This document shows positions 23,051 through 35,284 of a DNA stretch of 64,000 nt, one piece after another. This DNA comes from Tetragonia tetragonoides (Eukaryota > Streptophyta > Magnoliopsida > Caryophyllales > Aizoaceae): positions 52,556,807 to 52,620,806 of the forward strand of contig CM076139.1 in the NCBI GenBank assembly GCA_038025085.1, read 5' to 3'. The position numbers and the translations under genes are program-made. Positions within the stretch are counted from its first letter, which is position 1. Each line of letters opens with the position of its first letter. The notes under the pieces were generated by a model, which did not search any database, was not told the DNA's origin, and saw nothing but the letters and a program-made list of their open reading frames with translations.

Positions 23051-23943
23051 TTACACTACAACAAGAATGACTGTTCTCCACAGTGAAATGCGGGCTTTTC
23101 CACGCTATTAAGCGTGGCAAAAACATTTTGCCACGGTTGGAAAAAGCGTGGCAAAAAGTTGGGTGGAATTTTTACCACGCTTGTTTCCACAGTTTTTTCC
23201 GCGGATACATTCAAGTTTGCCACGCTTACCAGCGTAATAATATGTGCAGAAATCTTTCCTGCAATTTTAAGCGGGAAATATATTTTAATGGTTTTGAGAG
23301 GTAAAATAATTTCCCGGGAAGACTTTGCCACGCTTTTCACCGTGACTTTTTTTTGGAAGGAGCTGTGACAAATTATATTCAAAAATAAAACGGAAAAAAT
23401 AATTTAACATTACGGTAGTACACGTAGCTACCGTAAGTCCGTAATGTGTATATATATGGTTGTTTGATAAAGACACCATAAATGCATATAAAAATCTCTA
23501 TTATGTCAATAAAGAAACGTCATCTTGTCAGCGTTTGGAAAACAAGTACTAAAAAAAACTTAAGTCATGACAGTATTCAATAGAAAACAACTAAAGAAAT
23601 GTAAACTAAGACAACAAGCTGAAGACAGAGCAATTATTCTTCTTAGGCTTCAATGTTGAGCAATTGATCTTCAGCTTCAATCTTCATGAACTCGAGTAGA
23701 GCTTCTTGACCTTCGGCTAGAACTGTCATCTTGACTTCCATTTCCACGACTTGAAATGTTTCGAGGGGCCTATGAGTCCCATGTAAAAAATAATGGTAAG
23801 ATATTTATAATACAAAAATAACAAAAACAGAATGCAAACATTTGTTTGAATCAACACCAAAGCCTGATTCTACACAAAAGCCTGATTCTACTTTGCAGAT
23901 AAAACAAAAATATGCACACAATACACTCTTCATTTCTCCCAAG

Positions 23944-24115
23944 CATCAGAAAAACAGCAACAGCACAGCATCAGAAAAACAGCAACAGTGCAGCAACAAA
24001 AAAACAGCAACAGCAACAGAAAAACAGCAACAGCAACAGTGCAACAACAGAAAAACAGCAACAGAAAAGAGACAGAAAAATAGCAGCAGCATAGTAACAG
24101 CAAAAAAACAGCATG
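23944..24115. repeat. Imperfect CAGCAACAG repeat inside CACTA
   Basis: Repeated cagcaacagcaacag/cagaaaaacag words produce polyglutamine/asparagine/threonine frames on one strand and leucine/phenylalanine frames on the other (23842-24180 and antisense). This is compositional, not a gene. Confidence 0.75.
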
Positions 24116-25149
24116 ACAATAGAAAAAACACAAGCAATAGTTTTACTTCTTCACATTCAATCTCCAACACTTGTAAATGACGGATCATATAGCACATAAC
24201 GACAATGACAGCATAACAAACACTAGAAACAATAGCAAAACCAAACCACAGTTTACTGCTATCACAATATCCTCCAAGAGATGGAATCGAGGAGGCTATG
24301 TCCCCTCGGTTAGCCTAATTCTGCTACTGATATTTCTCTTGGCAAGACCATAAATTGGAATTTTGCACCAGTAAAATTACAGCTTGCAGTTGCACTCCAG
24401 GCTTCAGCAACCACACTATCCCTTCAACTAAGACATCACCGTTATTCTCCACAAGTTCAAGTTGTGCTTCCATTGCAGGCTGGAAAGTTTGTTCATTGGG
24501 GCAGATCAGTGAGTTTACAAGGTTTATGGACCTGGAGTTATAACTTGGAAGCTAAACAGTTAAAGAAAAAAGAGAGACAATAGGCTCACAGAACACAACA
24601 AAACCAAGCCAAACTCACAGAACACAACTGATTCCAAACAACTTTGAGCACAGGACAAGAGTCTTAGAACCAAAAAAAGAAAAAAGAAAAATAGGAAGCA
24701 ATAAGCTCACAGGGCACAACTAAACCAAACCCAAAAAAAAAGCCCACAGAAATAGGGAGCAATAAGCTTACAAAAGACAAAGAAAAGTTTAAGTGCACTA
24801 ACATTTATATGAGCCGCATGGTTTCTTTGTTGACCACTTTCCATGGAAGGAATCTCGGTTAAGTCACCAAGCGCGTATTAGGCTTTTCATTGCTATACAT
24901 CAACTCATCAAAAACCTCGTTCTCCACTTCTGCTAGCAATCTTCCCGGAGATTTTTCCATACGTTCTGTAACCATGTTTTTAGCAGTGTCCTACACCAAT
25001 TATTTACACTCTTAGCACTGAGACACAAAAACAAAAAAGTTGGACTGCACAAAAGTTTCAGCAACAAGACAAGTTGCGGTCACAGCAAGTTAGTTGTGTA
25101 AGCTAACCATTAATTTGCCGCCTAAAAAGAAAAAAGAAAAACAGGCAAT

Positions 25150-25300
25150 AACCATTATCACAAGTGCACCCACCAATAGCTCCTTAGTGTCTGAATTTTC
25201 CACATAGCTTCCGTCTTTTCTTTGATGAGTTACCTTGGCAAATTCCAGATTGCTGGGTTCTCTTTTGAAATTCTTAACCTAGAAGTATAAGGCAAATCAG
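25150..25300 (-). pseudogene. Remnant of plant En/Spm transposase-associated (Transposase_24, PF03004-like) domain
   Basis: The minus-strand translation contains VKNFKREPSNLEFAKVTHQR followed by KDGSYVENSDTKEL. This resembles the REPT.LELF..TH.RKDG..V...SKE segment of the PF03004 family carried by plant CACTA elements. Further minus-strand frames at 24880-24960 (ERMEKSPGRLLAEVENEVFD) and near 23640-23770 (TVLAEGQEALLEFMKIEAED) look like downstream exons. Introns or gaps separate them. Assignment is from motif memory. Confidence 0.55.
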
Positions 25301-25849
25301 ACATTAACCAAGGATAAAAATATGTATGTTTTCTAGGTTTAGGTAACCAAATCTTACAAAGTCATGTCTCTTCTGCGAGTTCAATGAAATGGGAACATTG
25401 AAGAACTTAGATTTTGGCAGGCAATTAAATTATGGAGGCATCAGCAGCTGCGAATGAGAAAGAAAGTGTTAGAAAGAACAAAGACATGGAATCAGGTAAG
25501 AAAACATGCAAAACTAGAACAGGAAAACGCTTACAAAAAGATGTTTGGTGCTGTTCAGGGCATCCCCTTCCTCACTGTCTTTATGAAATTGTCATTTTTG
25601 TAAATTATTGGGAAGTACCTCCAACATTCTGCAGAAGCATAGTATGCCAGTACTGCATATCTGCATGTGTCATCGGAGAGCATTACAAAACGAACCTATG
25701 AAAAGAGATTAAGTCAGCATATTAGTTTTTTAGTAAGCATCAAACTCTTGGGAAAGCCATGACATAGACGTTGCAATTCTGCAAGTTCACAGGCAGTAAA
25801 AGAACAGCAACTTTTAAGATAGAATGACGTCGAAAGAGGGTAGCAGATA

Positions 25850-26271
25850 TTGTTGACCAGATTATGAGTGGCAACAAGGTATGGTCTTTCCCACCAAATT
25901 GCTAGTCTATTATTTATATTGGCAAGGCTAAGTGTGAACCAGCCCGATTCCAAAACATGACAGCCTACTTCATCCTAAACAAAAAACCAACCAAGTTCTG
26001 TCTTACGCATAAAAGCTTTAAAACCCACGTTCATACCAAACATCTTACCCAACAAGCTATTGCCAGTAGAAGCATCCATAATAACAATAACTTGGGGTAT
26101 ATCATCTACACCAAACCCATCAACCAGAGAGGCAGAACAAAAGTCAAATTTAAGTTGATTAGTGCTGGAAACAACATCACCCTTATTAGGTGATGTAGCA
26201 TAGCTTAAAATAATAATTTCGTATGAAATATGCATTGGATGCAGTGATGAAGAGACCTCCTTCATAGCCAC
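25850..26271 (-). pseudogene. LINE ORF1 (DUF4283-type) fragment carried in the CACTA element
   Basis: The minus-strand frame at 26271-25975 contains LKFDFCSASLV...DIPQVIVIMD and TGNSLLGKMFGMNVGF, which parallels SKFDFLSASIS...NIPQVMKDME and NGNSLLGKMLGKNVD in ORF1 of the LINE at 40.4-47.5 kb. The following frame (to about 25850) has GWFTLSLANINNRLAIWWERP versus GWFMFKFDNEQDKLAVWRERP in the LINE. It is broken and short. Confidence 0.7.
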
Positions 26272-27940
26272 ATACTTAAAGTATTTTGGAGTTGGATGGG
26301 TTCAAATAAATCAAACCAATGCAAATCCCAAAAATAATCAAACAAAAAACGAAAAATAAAATAAAAACCACAACAGCCACGAAGATGATGAGCTAGAGAA
26401 AGAGTCATACCCTTAAAGATTAATTCCCGTACACAATCAGATATAAAACATCATAAACGTAACCACCCACTAGATCTGGAAAACAAACAAGAACTCGCCA
26501 GAAGACTCATGGCCTACACACAAAGGGTCAATGAACTAGAAATCAACTTACAGATGCATTTTAACCAAAAAATCAAAAGAACAAGTGACTATAATTAGCT
26601 AGGCAACTAAAAAAACGAATTGAAAGACAGAAAAGTTACTAGATCTACTGCGATGGAGAGAGAAGGTACCTTCAATTTTGGGTTAGTATGTCGAGAACCC
26701 TTCAATTTCAACTGACAACGAAAATCATGAACTTGACCTCAACTTACTGGTGCAATTTAACAACAACAAGAACAACAAAAATCAGAAAAAAGTGACTATC
26801 AGCAAGCAACTGAATAATTAAACGAATAGAAAATGAGAGAAGTTACTAGATCTGCTGTTATAGAAAGAGAAGGGCCTTTAAATTTGGGTTTGTTTGTCGA
26901 GAATCCTTCAACTTCAATTTGAACAAACAATAATAAAATCACAATCAAAGCCCAAATAACCGTTTGGATCAGAAAAGTTGAACAAAACATACCATAAGGA
27001 CTTGAAGGAGAAGACAATTTTGTCTCTACGCTGGTAATTGAGAGGCCATTGAAGATTTGAAGTGAAGTGAGAGGTGGAGAAAAAGAACAACTGAAGGAGA
27101 GAGGAAGATGAAACGTGTTTTGGGTTTGGGACCTAGGTTTTAGTTTTGTTTAGTTTAATTTTTTTTAATTTTTTTTTTCAACTGAGCGCTAGACAAGCGC
27201 GCGCGGGCCCCAAAAAAAAATTCCTGAATTTTGCTCCCGCTCTTATTTGTCACGGTTCAAAACATGTTTAAGTTTAATTTTTTTGCCACGCTTTTTTTTC
27301 CACGGTTAAAAGCGTGGTAGACTCCGCTTTTTTTTCCACAGTTTTGAAAGTGTGTCTAAATAAGCGTGTCTAATGTCTGGAATTGTAGTAGTGTTATGTG
27401 ATAATATAAGGAAAATAATATAAAATGATTTGACTAATCTATGAAAAATGGACAAGAAACAATGCAATCACACTACAAAAAATAACTGAAATAACGTCGG
27501 CAGTTATCCGACGTTGTGAGGAAAAATTCCGACGCCGAGACAGGTCAGTGACGGATACAGCAATCGAAAGTTTCCGTGCCGTAAAGCACGACGCTAAGCT
27601 TCTCAACAACGGAATTTGGGTGTCCAACGTTGGGTCAGCGTCGGATATAAAACTCCGTTGTTATGCGTCTTAGCAACGGATATCTTCATTCCGTTGTTAA
27701 AGCCGGCGACGGAAATCAGCCCACCGTTGATGAGTTTATTTAAATAAACAAATAATTAAAAAAGGGGAGTGATACTGAATTACTGACCGGTAGAGCCTTC
27801 TAGGGTCCCCCAGCCCTCCCTATCAAAGGTAATTTGACTCCCCAAATGTTCAAGTCAGGTCACAGCCGGTCCCACAATCAACCTTTCCTTACAATAAATA
27901 ATTAATACCGTTCAAGCTTGAGTGCCAAAGTGTTCATTTG

Positions 27941-28008
27941 CAAGGATTCGAACACCCGATTGACCGAGCAAGCACATGCTCACGCAAAAAGCGCTAACCA
28001 CTAGGACA
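27941..28008 (-). repeat. tRNA-derived SINE head
   Basis: On the minus strand, tcctagtggttagcgct resembles an A box and gggtgttcgaatcctt a B box. It sits within the 27.5-30.0 kb CACTA element. Body and tail limits were not resolved. Confidence 0.45.
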
Positions 28009-28042
28009 TGCTCACGTGATATATTAATGCTTCAGAATATTA

Positions 28043-28298
28043 CTTCCTCCGTTTCACCAAGATGTTTACACTTTATTTTTCAAAGTCAAAATTCACAAAC
28101 TTTGACCATAAATTAGTGAAAAATATACAAAGATTTATAATGTAAAAATGATATTGTTAGATTCATTTTAAAGAATACTTTTGAAAAACTATAATTTTAT
28201 AATTTATATAAGCATATAATTACAATTATCTACGGTCAAAGTGGTGCATTGGAGACCGTGAAAAAGCAAATATAAACATCTTCATGCAACGGAGGGAA
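28043..28298. mobile_element. Stowaway-type MITE (nested in CACTA)
   Basis: Left end cttcctccgtttcaccaaga and right-end reverse complement ttccctccgttgcatgaaga, TA on both sides. It is a close relative, in opposite orientation, of 35285-35537: both contain ctttgacc, taattacaatta-type and agtggtgcattggaga segments. Confidence 0.8.
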
Positions 28299-29688
28299 TA
28301 TATAGCTATTGCTCCACATTTTTGACAAATTAGTCTTCTTTTATTGCTAATTTTTATATAATGAGTATCTTTTTGACAAACACTAATTAACTTTCCTTTT
28401 TCAACCAAACAATCACCCTGTTTAATTTAGCGTTGCCTTTTACTTTTTCAACCAAACAATCACCCTGTTTAATTTAGCGTTGACTCAAAAAAGGCAATAA
28501 CAGGTTAATTTATTGTAAAGTTACAGGTTATTTTCGTTAATGGTCTAATGAAAATAAGCTCTTTATTTTTTGACATGGGTAAAATTTTTGTGTACATTTG
28601 ACGCTTTCCTTTAAACAATCTGAGCAGCAGCTACTTTGGAGGCGTTGAAGATTTATAATGTTAAATTTAGAGCCAAATTTAAATAATTAGAAAAAAAACT
28701 CAAATGCGACGCACGGGGTTCCGTACTAGTGAGAATAAAGTACAACTTGATACTTAATTCTATGGAAAAAAAAATTTTAAAATTTTTATTTTGGGTTGAG
28801 GGGATATGATAAAAGGTGATTTTGATTTTTCATTTAAGTAGTAATGATTGGCTTAATATGCTCTTTCAATCCATTGAACGTTACGTTTTCAATCTGTAGG
28901 CTTTGAAGACTTATCATTTCTCTCATAAATTGATAAATGCATTTAATTGATTCATTGAATAATAGAAAGATGAATAATCACTGCAATAAGGGTGCATCCA
29001 TGATCCCTAAAGCAGTCATGGTCACTGTCCATTTGAAATCTAATTTAAAGGACGAGAGAGTATGATAGTAGAGATCTAGGATAAATGGTGGTCGGAAATA
29101 AGGTGATGGGGTATGTTTGGTATTCCATAAATAAAATAGATAAGTAGAGGGGGTTCTAAACATTAACTTGGTAGATTTGTAAAAAAGTTTGTTCAATTAA
29201 GTATACGAAAACAAGCTTTCTTGCAACTACTTTAATTTAGTAGATGACAAAAATAATGTCGAACAATTTTAATTTAGCTTTTATACAATCAGAGTAAAAT
29301 TCTCTTACTTAGAAATAAGGACATGTGCAGCACGCGGGCTAGAAATCTAGTATTAAATAAAGGATACGCATGTTGAGATAAACATACATGCACAATTAAG
29401 AGGCTCGTATCTAGCAAATAAATGTAGGTAAAGAGGACAAACATGGTTTAACATTAAATTATTTAATACCAAAGTACAACAAAAGACTATGGATTATAAT
29501 AGACACCAATAATATATTTAAGAAAAGCTGAATGAAATGATGTAGACAAATATTACGAGTATATGTTAATGCTAAAAGAAGAGCAAACAAAAAAAGAAGG
29601 AAAAGGTTTAGCAATGGCCAATGTGCACGTGGGATTGTGGGAAAAATCTGAATCCAAGGTCAACAAAATGAAAATTAAATGGTATAGC

Positions 29689-29760
29689 AGGGATCGAACA
29701 CGCACCAAGAACTTGTGCACTTACAAAAGGACAAACCACTGGGCTAGCGCTCATGCACAG
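29689..29760 (-). repeat. tRNA-derived SINE head
   Basis: On the minus strand, gcgctagcccagtggtt is A-box-like and gtgttcgatccctgc is B-box-like. It is nested in the CACTA element. Confidence 0.45.
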
Positions 29761-30012
29761 CAATGGACTTTATTAACCGTTTCTAAGATTTATTTGTAAT
29801 TAGTTTTTTATGGATTGGGCAACGGCCCAAGTGACTCCGACGCAGAGCCAGCAACGGATAAATGTTAATCCGACACTAACACAACGACGGAATAAGTCTC
29901 CGTTGCTAACATTTTCCAACAATGGATGTTTCTTTGGCCCGTCGCTAGATAACAACGGATTAAATTTCCGTTGCTGAACTCCGACGCTATTTTCCTTTTT
30001 TTTGTAGTGTCA

Positions 30013-31016
30013 GGTTATTATTTTACAAAATAATGTGTGAGGACAACCCTAGTATTGAAGGTTTGGGGAGAGCTTTTTGTGTCAAATACAAAGACATTAC
30101 AAATAAAGTTTACTTCAAGGACATTTTTTATTTTTAATTTTTTTTTTTGAGGTTTTCCGAGTAATCATTTTTGTCTAGTCTACACTGTCCCAAAGAATTA
30201 GACTAGGAGTAATAAATAAAGTTTCATGGAAAGAAAAACAAATGAACCATTTTCAAGAACAAAAGTTTAAAGTATTAATATACTCTATGATATATTATGT
30301 CAACTTCACTAGTTTGTATGGAGTAATGTAAATGAAGTTAGTTATTATGGTTAGTGTGCGTGTACTAATTAACATGAACCTCTCTTGTGGGGTAATGACT
30401 AGTGAGGCTTTTCTCTTTTTTCGTCCTTTTTTTCTTTTTCTTTTCTTCTGCATTTTCACTGTGCTCTGTGTTTTTTTTTTTTTTTTTGAGTGGACTGTGC
30501 TCTGTGTTAGCACGCTGCATTCTCCATCCATTTCTCATTTGTTGTATTTTTCTTTCTTTTACTTTTTTATTTTTGTTAAATTTAATTTGAGGGCCACAAA
30601 TTTTTACGTATGTTTCAATGAAAATAAAATACTTATGCCAGTACATATTTGGGAAATAATAATACTTCAAGGGTGGTGCTTATTATATTGAGTAGAATAA
30701 TGTTATTTATACTAAATAATTTGTTTGTATCTTGAGGATGATGGTTCCTCGTTTATCAAATCCTGTTTAATTTGTAGTCTGTCTGCAAAGTATAGTACGT
30801 TCCTATGGGCATCCTATTTAATTTGTAGACGGTGTTGGTGATGTTGATGAACGAGGAATTATGGTTATAGCTTATAGCTATGCAATCGTCACCTATATAT
30901 GCATGGTTTAACCATCAATGTTGCAATATATTTTATAGCTAGGGTAATTGACTGGCTATCTAAATTCTAGGGTTCTTAATGGGAATTTTGTTTTTTTTTT
31001 CTCGTGGGAGGACGAA
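30013..31016. other. AT-rich intergenic stretch
   Basis: It holds T-rich runs (30119-30150, 30410-30490) that create overlapping low-complexity frames on both strands. No gene or element border was recognised. Confidence 0.4.
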
Positions 31017-31270
31017 GGGCATGTTTTTTTAGACTGAAAACTGGATACTAGAAACTGGAACAAACTGGAAAAAACTGGAACTTTTAACTGAAAACTGAAA
31101 AAAACTGGAAAAAACTGGAGAAAACTGGAACTTACTGGAGAAAACTGAAACTTACTGGAACTTTTGCATTTATGAATTTTTTTTATCATTTGGCATATAA
31201 TTTTATGATGATAATAATAATAATAATAATTATAATAATAATAATAAAATAATAAATAATAATAATAATA

Positions 31271-31324
<54 letters not shown>

Positions 31325-31422
31325 TTGTAATAATAATATTAATAGAATCAAATGAAACTAAATTAAATTATTATTACTATTATTTTTTATTTTTTAGTAT
31401 TATTTTTTTGTTATTATTATTA

Positions 31423-31494
<72 letters not shown>

Positions 31495-31792
31495 GCTCAA
31501 ACGGGTACATCAATTTGGGACGGATGAAGTAGATAATCAAAATGGGCATTTTTCAAAAGTGATTTAAATCTATACGCAGTTTATATTTATTACTAATATT
31601 TAGATAAAGAATACTTAATTACTATATTTATTATGTCAAAATATTAAATTGGGAAAAACTGGAACAAACTGGAGAAAACTGGAACAAACTGGAATAAACT
31701 GGAGAAAACTGAAACTGGAATTTTTAACTGGAAACTGGAACAAACTGGAAAAAACTTGAAATTACTGGAATCCAGTCTAGAAAAACATGCCC
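31017..31792. mobile_element. TIR element with AACTGG arrays and a (TAA)n/(TTA)n foldback
   Basis: Left end gggcatgtttttttagactg and right-end reverse complement gggcatgtttttctagactg are near-identical inverted repeats, flanked by GAA on both sides (31014-31016, 31793-31795). Inside, direct arrays of aaactggaa/aaactggaac words lie on both sides of a core where (TAA)n (about 31208-31346) faces (TTA)n (about 31366-31494), an almost perfect self-complementary pair. The 3-bp duplication and GGG start suggest a PIF/Harbinger-like MITE. A frame over the array (30956-31351) is an artefact. Confidence 0.7.
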
Positions 31793-32023
31793 GAAGTGGG
31801 CTGATTTTTTTCTTTTATACTTTTTTTTAATTTTGTTTATTTGTTTCTAAAGGTAGAGAGAAAAAGGAGGGAGAGGAGGAAATAGAGATACCTGTTAGGG
31901 ACATTGTGGGAAACAAAATTTACGTTGAGCAATTAGGGATTTATATTATACATTCCCAAAGAAAATCGTTACCTTAAATAGTAAAATGAAAGAATTAAGC
32001 TGGGAAAGAAACTTGGATAATAA

Positions 32024-32218
32024 CTAAGATGGGTTGGTGTAGTGGTTCAGCACTTTATCCCTTAAACAAGTGGTTGGGGGTTCGAATCCCAACTCTTGCG
32101 AATGGAAAAAATCCCTTGGCCAGTCCCCTACCGCTTAGTGCGCTGACAGTTGGGGCGAGAGGGTTAGTCACTGTGATCGATGATGTTATACCCTTGGCAA
32201 AGACCAAAAAAAAAAAAC
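32024..32218 (+). mobile_element. tRNA-derived SINE with poly-A tail and target-site duplication
   Basis: It starts atgggttggtgtagtggttc (A box), has ggggttcgaatccc (B box, 32078-32091) and ends in an A-rich tail (about 32204-32218). The flanks aaacttggataat (32009-32021 and 32219-32231) form the target-site duplication. This is the best-defined SINE in the window, about 195 bp. Confidence 0.85.
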
Positions 32219-34090
32219 AAACTTGGATAATTAAAAAATTAAAAAAGGTGTACCTTACAAGTATATTTTCTCCTTCCTTTATAAACCTTCCCAAATGAAC
32301 CTTCGCCAACAAGCTCACCCACACGGTAGTTTCCAACATCCATTTTCTGCAGGGACGGGTATTTGAATTCAAAAATGGGTTAATTATGGATAGCATAGGT
32401 CAATTATGGAATAAAGAAAAATTAGAAGAAAAAAATAATTTTCTTCACCAGGTTTAAAGTTTATAATTTACTAAATAGTTTTTTTTTTTTGCCCAATTTA
32501 TCATGGTTTGATCTACTGTTACCCAATATTTTCCAAGATTTGCCCAATTACTCCAATTTTCTGTAGTAGATATATTTTTGATACTTTAACATACTAAACA
32601 TAATAATCAATGACAGATTTAGAAAACTTTTTCATCGAGGATATCATATAATTTAAAGAACAAATCTTGTTTGACACCAACTCACAATAAAATTGGGTCA
32701 CTATCTAGAAATGAAAAGGTCACTTATAATAAAGAGTAACCCTTTTTTCACTAAAAAGTGATTCCATCTTACCTAAAGTTTTGATAAGACCGTCATAAAT
32801 TCAACTTAGTGCCCAAACAGAGGGCAATATAAAATTGAGCTCCCCTAAAAGATTAATAAATGTGCAAAAAAAACTGAGCAAGTATTGTGTGGGACTGAGA
32901 CCAACTCACAATATAGGGCATGTTCTTTTCAACTGGTTTTCAGTTTTGCCTAGTTTTGTCCAGTTTTATCCAGTTTTGCAGGGATGATTTGTGCTCAGTG
33001 CTCACCAAGTGTTCGATTCAATGTTCTATGCGACACAACTCATAATGTTAGTGTTTCTTCCCCTTCCATCAGGCGTATCTTCCCTGTCATTATCTGCGAT
33101 TACTGTTTTTCGCTGGGGAGTATAAGGATTATCAAGGTTAGCTAGGTTTTTATATTATTTGTTCCATTTCAGAAAGTTTATCATTCTTCGTTCTAATGGT
33201 CCATGAGGCTATGTCATGTTAGTTGAGGAAAATAGTGCAACATGATGTTATCATGTGATTTGACTAACACCTAAGGAGTTTGAATTGTAACTGAGTTGAT
33301 GATGTTCCTTTATACATATTTTGGATAATATGATTCCAGATCCTGTCTTTTCCTTTTATTTTACCTATTTCCTTTTCTTTCTGAATCCTTCAAGATGAAG
33401 TCTATCTGAGTATCAGATTCCGATGTTCGGACTGGTAGGTCCCCCTAAACCAAATAATTGATGATGAAAGACTACATAACTTGCTTATTTTTCTGCCATC
33501 TATCTTCTAGGTCTATGCATTTGAATTGGAGTTCTTGGCTCCAATGCTTCATTGGAAAAAATGTAGCACAAATGAGCAAGAAATTTTCAAGGAGGTTAAA
33601 TGCACTACATATAGAATCATAGAGAGGAATTTGTAAGAGACCATTTCGTATAAGACTGAACCAACTGTAATAGTTCAGAACTGGTCAGCATATGATTCAG
33701 CTAACAAAGCACCAAGAAGAGGAGTGAAGCTTGCAGTGCCACCGAAGTTGGTGAGGGTGTTGGGAACCTCTATAAGCGGCATGTTCAGCTGTTAAGTTAG
33801 GTAAGTTATCATGTTTGAGGTTGTTGAGTATAATTGAGTCCATTTCTTATTCATTGTCTTTCACAAATATAATACATAACTTGGATGAACTATAGGGCTA
33901 GAGCGCAAGTGAACCACTCTTACCAAAAAAATAATAATTGTTATTCAGGTTATGATAATTATATCATTTAATATTTCGTATTGTGAAGGACTTAATCATA
34001 TGTTTGGTGATAGAGTGGCACACATGAAATATGTAATTGGTATATGTTTGGTGATTAAATTATGCAATATTTGAAAAGCTCTTATTGTAG
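32219..34090. other. Intergenic stretch with a partial TIR-element end
   Basis: At about 32918-32985, gggcatgttcttttcaactgg followed by cagtttt/ccagtttt words resembles the end of the 31017-31792 element in a related or truncated copy. The remainder has no recognised gene; 33400-33800 may be decayed retroelement sequence. Confidence 0.35.
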
Positions 34091-34099
34091 TCCTTGTAC

Positions 34100-35240
34100 T
34101 TACCCAAACATAAGGGAGGTATGGGCTTTCGCGATCTTAAAACAAGGATGGAGGCTTATGAATGGGGGGGAAACTCTGCTGATTGTGTGATAAAAACAAA
34201 ATATTTCTCAAATATAGAATGCACTCAATTCTTAAGAGGTTGGGACCTGAGTTACTCATCGCGGAGCATTTGGGGTGCTAAGTCTTTTTTCTTGAAAGCT
34301 TGGGATGATGCGTGGATGATTGGAGACTCAGTGTCAGTTGTTCCTACGCCAAGAGCTAATTGAAATAGGGAACTGTGAGTGTCTGAGTGAATAGGTGTGG
34401 AAAAGGGCTGTTGGGATGAAAAGAGGGTCAAAGGTGTATCTGTGAGGCGGAAGCTGCTGCTGTTTTGACATTAAACTGAGTATTAGGCTGTCAAAGGCTA
34501 TTTAATTCTGGTGGTTGTGGAAGTTAGTTTGGGGGCTAAACATTTCTTTTGGCATGCTTGTTCGGGGAGTTAGGGGTGTTCTAGAATTTACAGCATAGAC
34601 ATATTAGAGGTGATCCCACTTGTGTGATTTGTGGCCAAGTGAGTGAATATGTACGCCACGCTGTTTCTTACTGCCATCAGTTAAAAGTATTTGGGATAAG
34701 AGCTCATTCGCTGGACTATTGCAGATATTAGTGAGCCTTATTTTTCCACGACTCTCAGGGTGTTTGCATGGAGGATCTGTGTGTCATGTTGACAGTCACG
34801 TGGGTTGTGTGGAAAGATAGGAATGATGTGGTCTTGCTTCACAGACGCCAAATATGGAAGTCCTTGTCCCCGGTTTCCTTCACTACGTGAGGGAGTACCT
34901 ATGGGCAGCAGGTGTACTCCGAAAACAGAGATGCAGCGTGGACTCTTGACTCTTGTATCTAGCTGGGTAGCTCCTGTGCGTGTGGTGAAATTAACTCAGA
35001 TGTTGTTGTCATGGAGGGTGGTATGATTGGGCTTGGTGTTGTGATTTGTGGGTATGCATGGAGTTGCTGCTTGTTGTAGCAAGGAAACACATCAAAGCCA
35101 TATGGTCTTCTGAGCTGTCAGCGAGCATAGCAGCAAGATAGGCATTGAGGTTGCAGCTCGCCTTGAGTGGAAGCAAGTGACTATAGAAATAAAAGGTTTG
35201 GCTATTATCAATTGCATACAAGAAAACCAGAGATGATTGA
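34100..35240 (+). pseudogene. Fragment of L1-type LINE ORF2 (zinc-binding RT-associated and RNase H regions)
   Basis: Plus-strand translation gives LPKHKGGMGFRDLKTRMEAY and SSRSIWGAKSFFLKAW (LINE region after the polymerase), then GDPTCVICGQVSEYVRHAVS (zf-RVT-like), then SDVVVMEGGMIGLGVVI (RNase H start). Frames shift repeatedly. It does not belong to the minus-strand LINE at 40-47 kb, being on the other strand and more diverged. Confidence 0.65.
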
Positions 35241-35284
35241 TTAGATTGTGTTGATACAGTGGCAGGTTTTTTTTAGCAATGTTA

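Larger units (their letters stand above)
23054..27393 (-). mobile_element. CACTA (En/Spm) element, 4.34 kb, decayed
   Basis: Ends are CACTACAACAAG on the left and the reverse complement CACTACTACAATTCC on the right, with a perfect 3-bp duplication TTA (23051-23053, 27394-27396). Subterminal regions repeat ccacgct/agcgtggcaaaa words (23095-23340 and 27280-27330), as expected for transposase binding sites. Minus-strand remnants of a plant En/Spm transposase-associated domain (PF03004-like) lie near 25160-25290, and a LINE ORF1 fragment at about 25850-26271. No complete transposase was found. The coding frame appears to run on the minus strand. Confidence 0.85.
27471..30009. mobile_element. CACTA non-autonomous element, 2.54 kb
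   Basis: Left end CACTACAAAAAATAAC and right-end reverse complement CACTACAAAAAAAAGG, flanked by a perfect TCA duplication (27468-27470, 30010-30012). Both subterminal regions carry many short words such as ccgttgct, ccgacg, caacggaat and tccgttgt, in both orientations. It has no transposase frame and contains a Stowaway MITE (28043-28298) and two tRNA-like segments (about 27941-28008 and 29689-29760), so it is a host for later insertions. It begins only 77 bp after the previous CACTA ends. Confidence 0.85.

Noticed and set aside
23842..24180. Gln/Asn-rich open frame and its Leu/Phe/Cys-rich antisense partners
   Set aside because: Generated by CAGCAACAG repeats inside a CACTA element; frames are open on both strands, which is compositional.
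30956..31351. 131-codon minus-strand frame with poly-Ile/Tyr
   Set aside because: Translation of TAA/ATA microsatellite within a TIR element.
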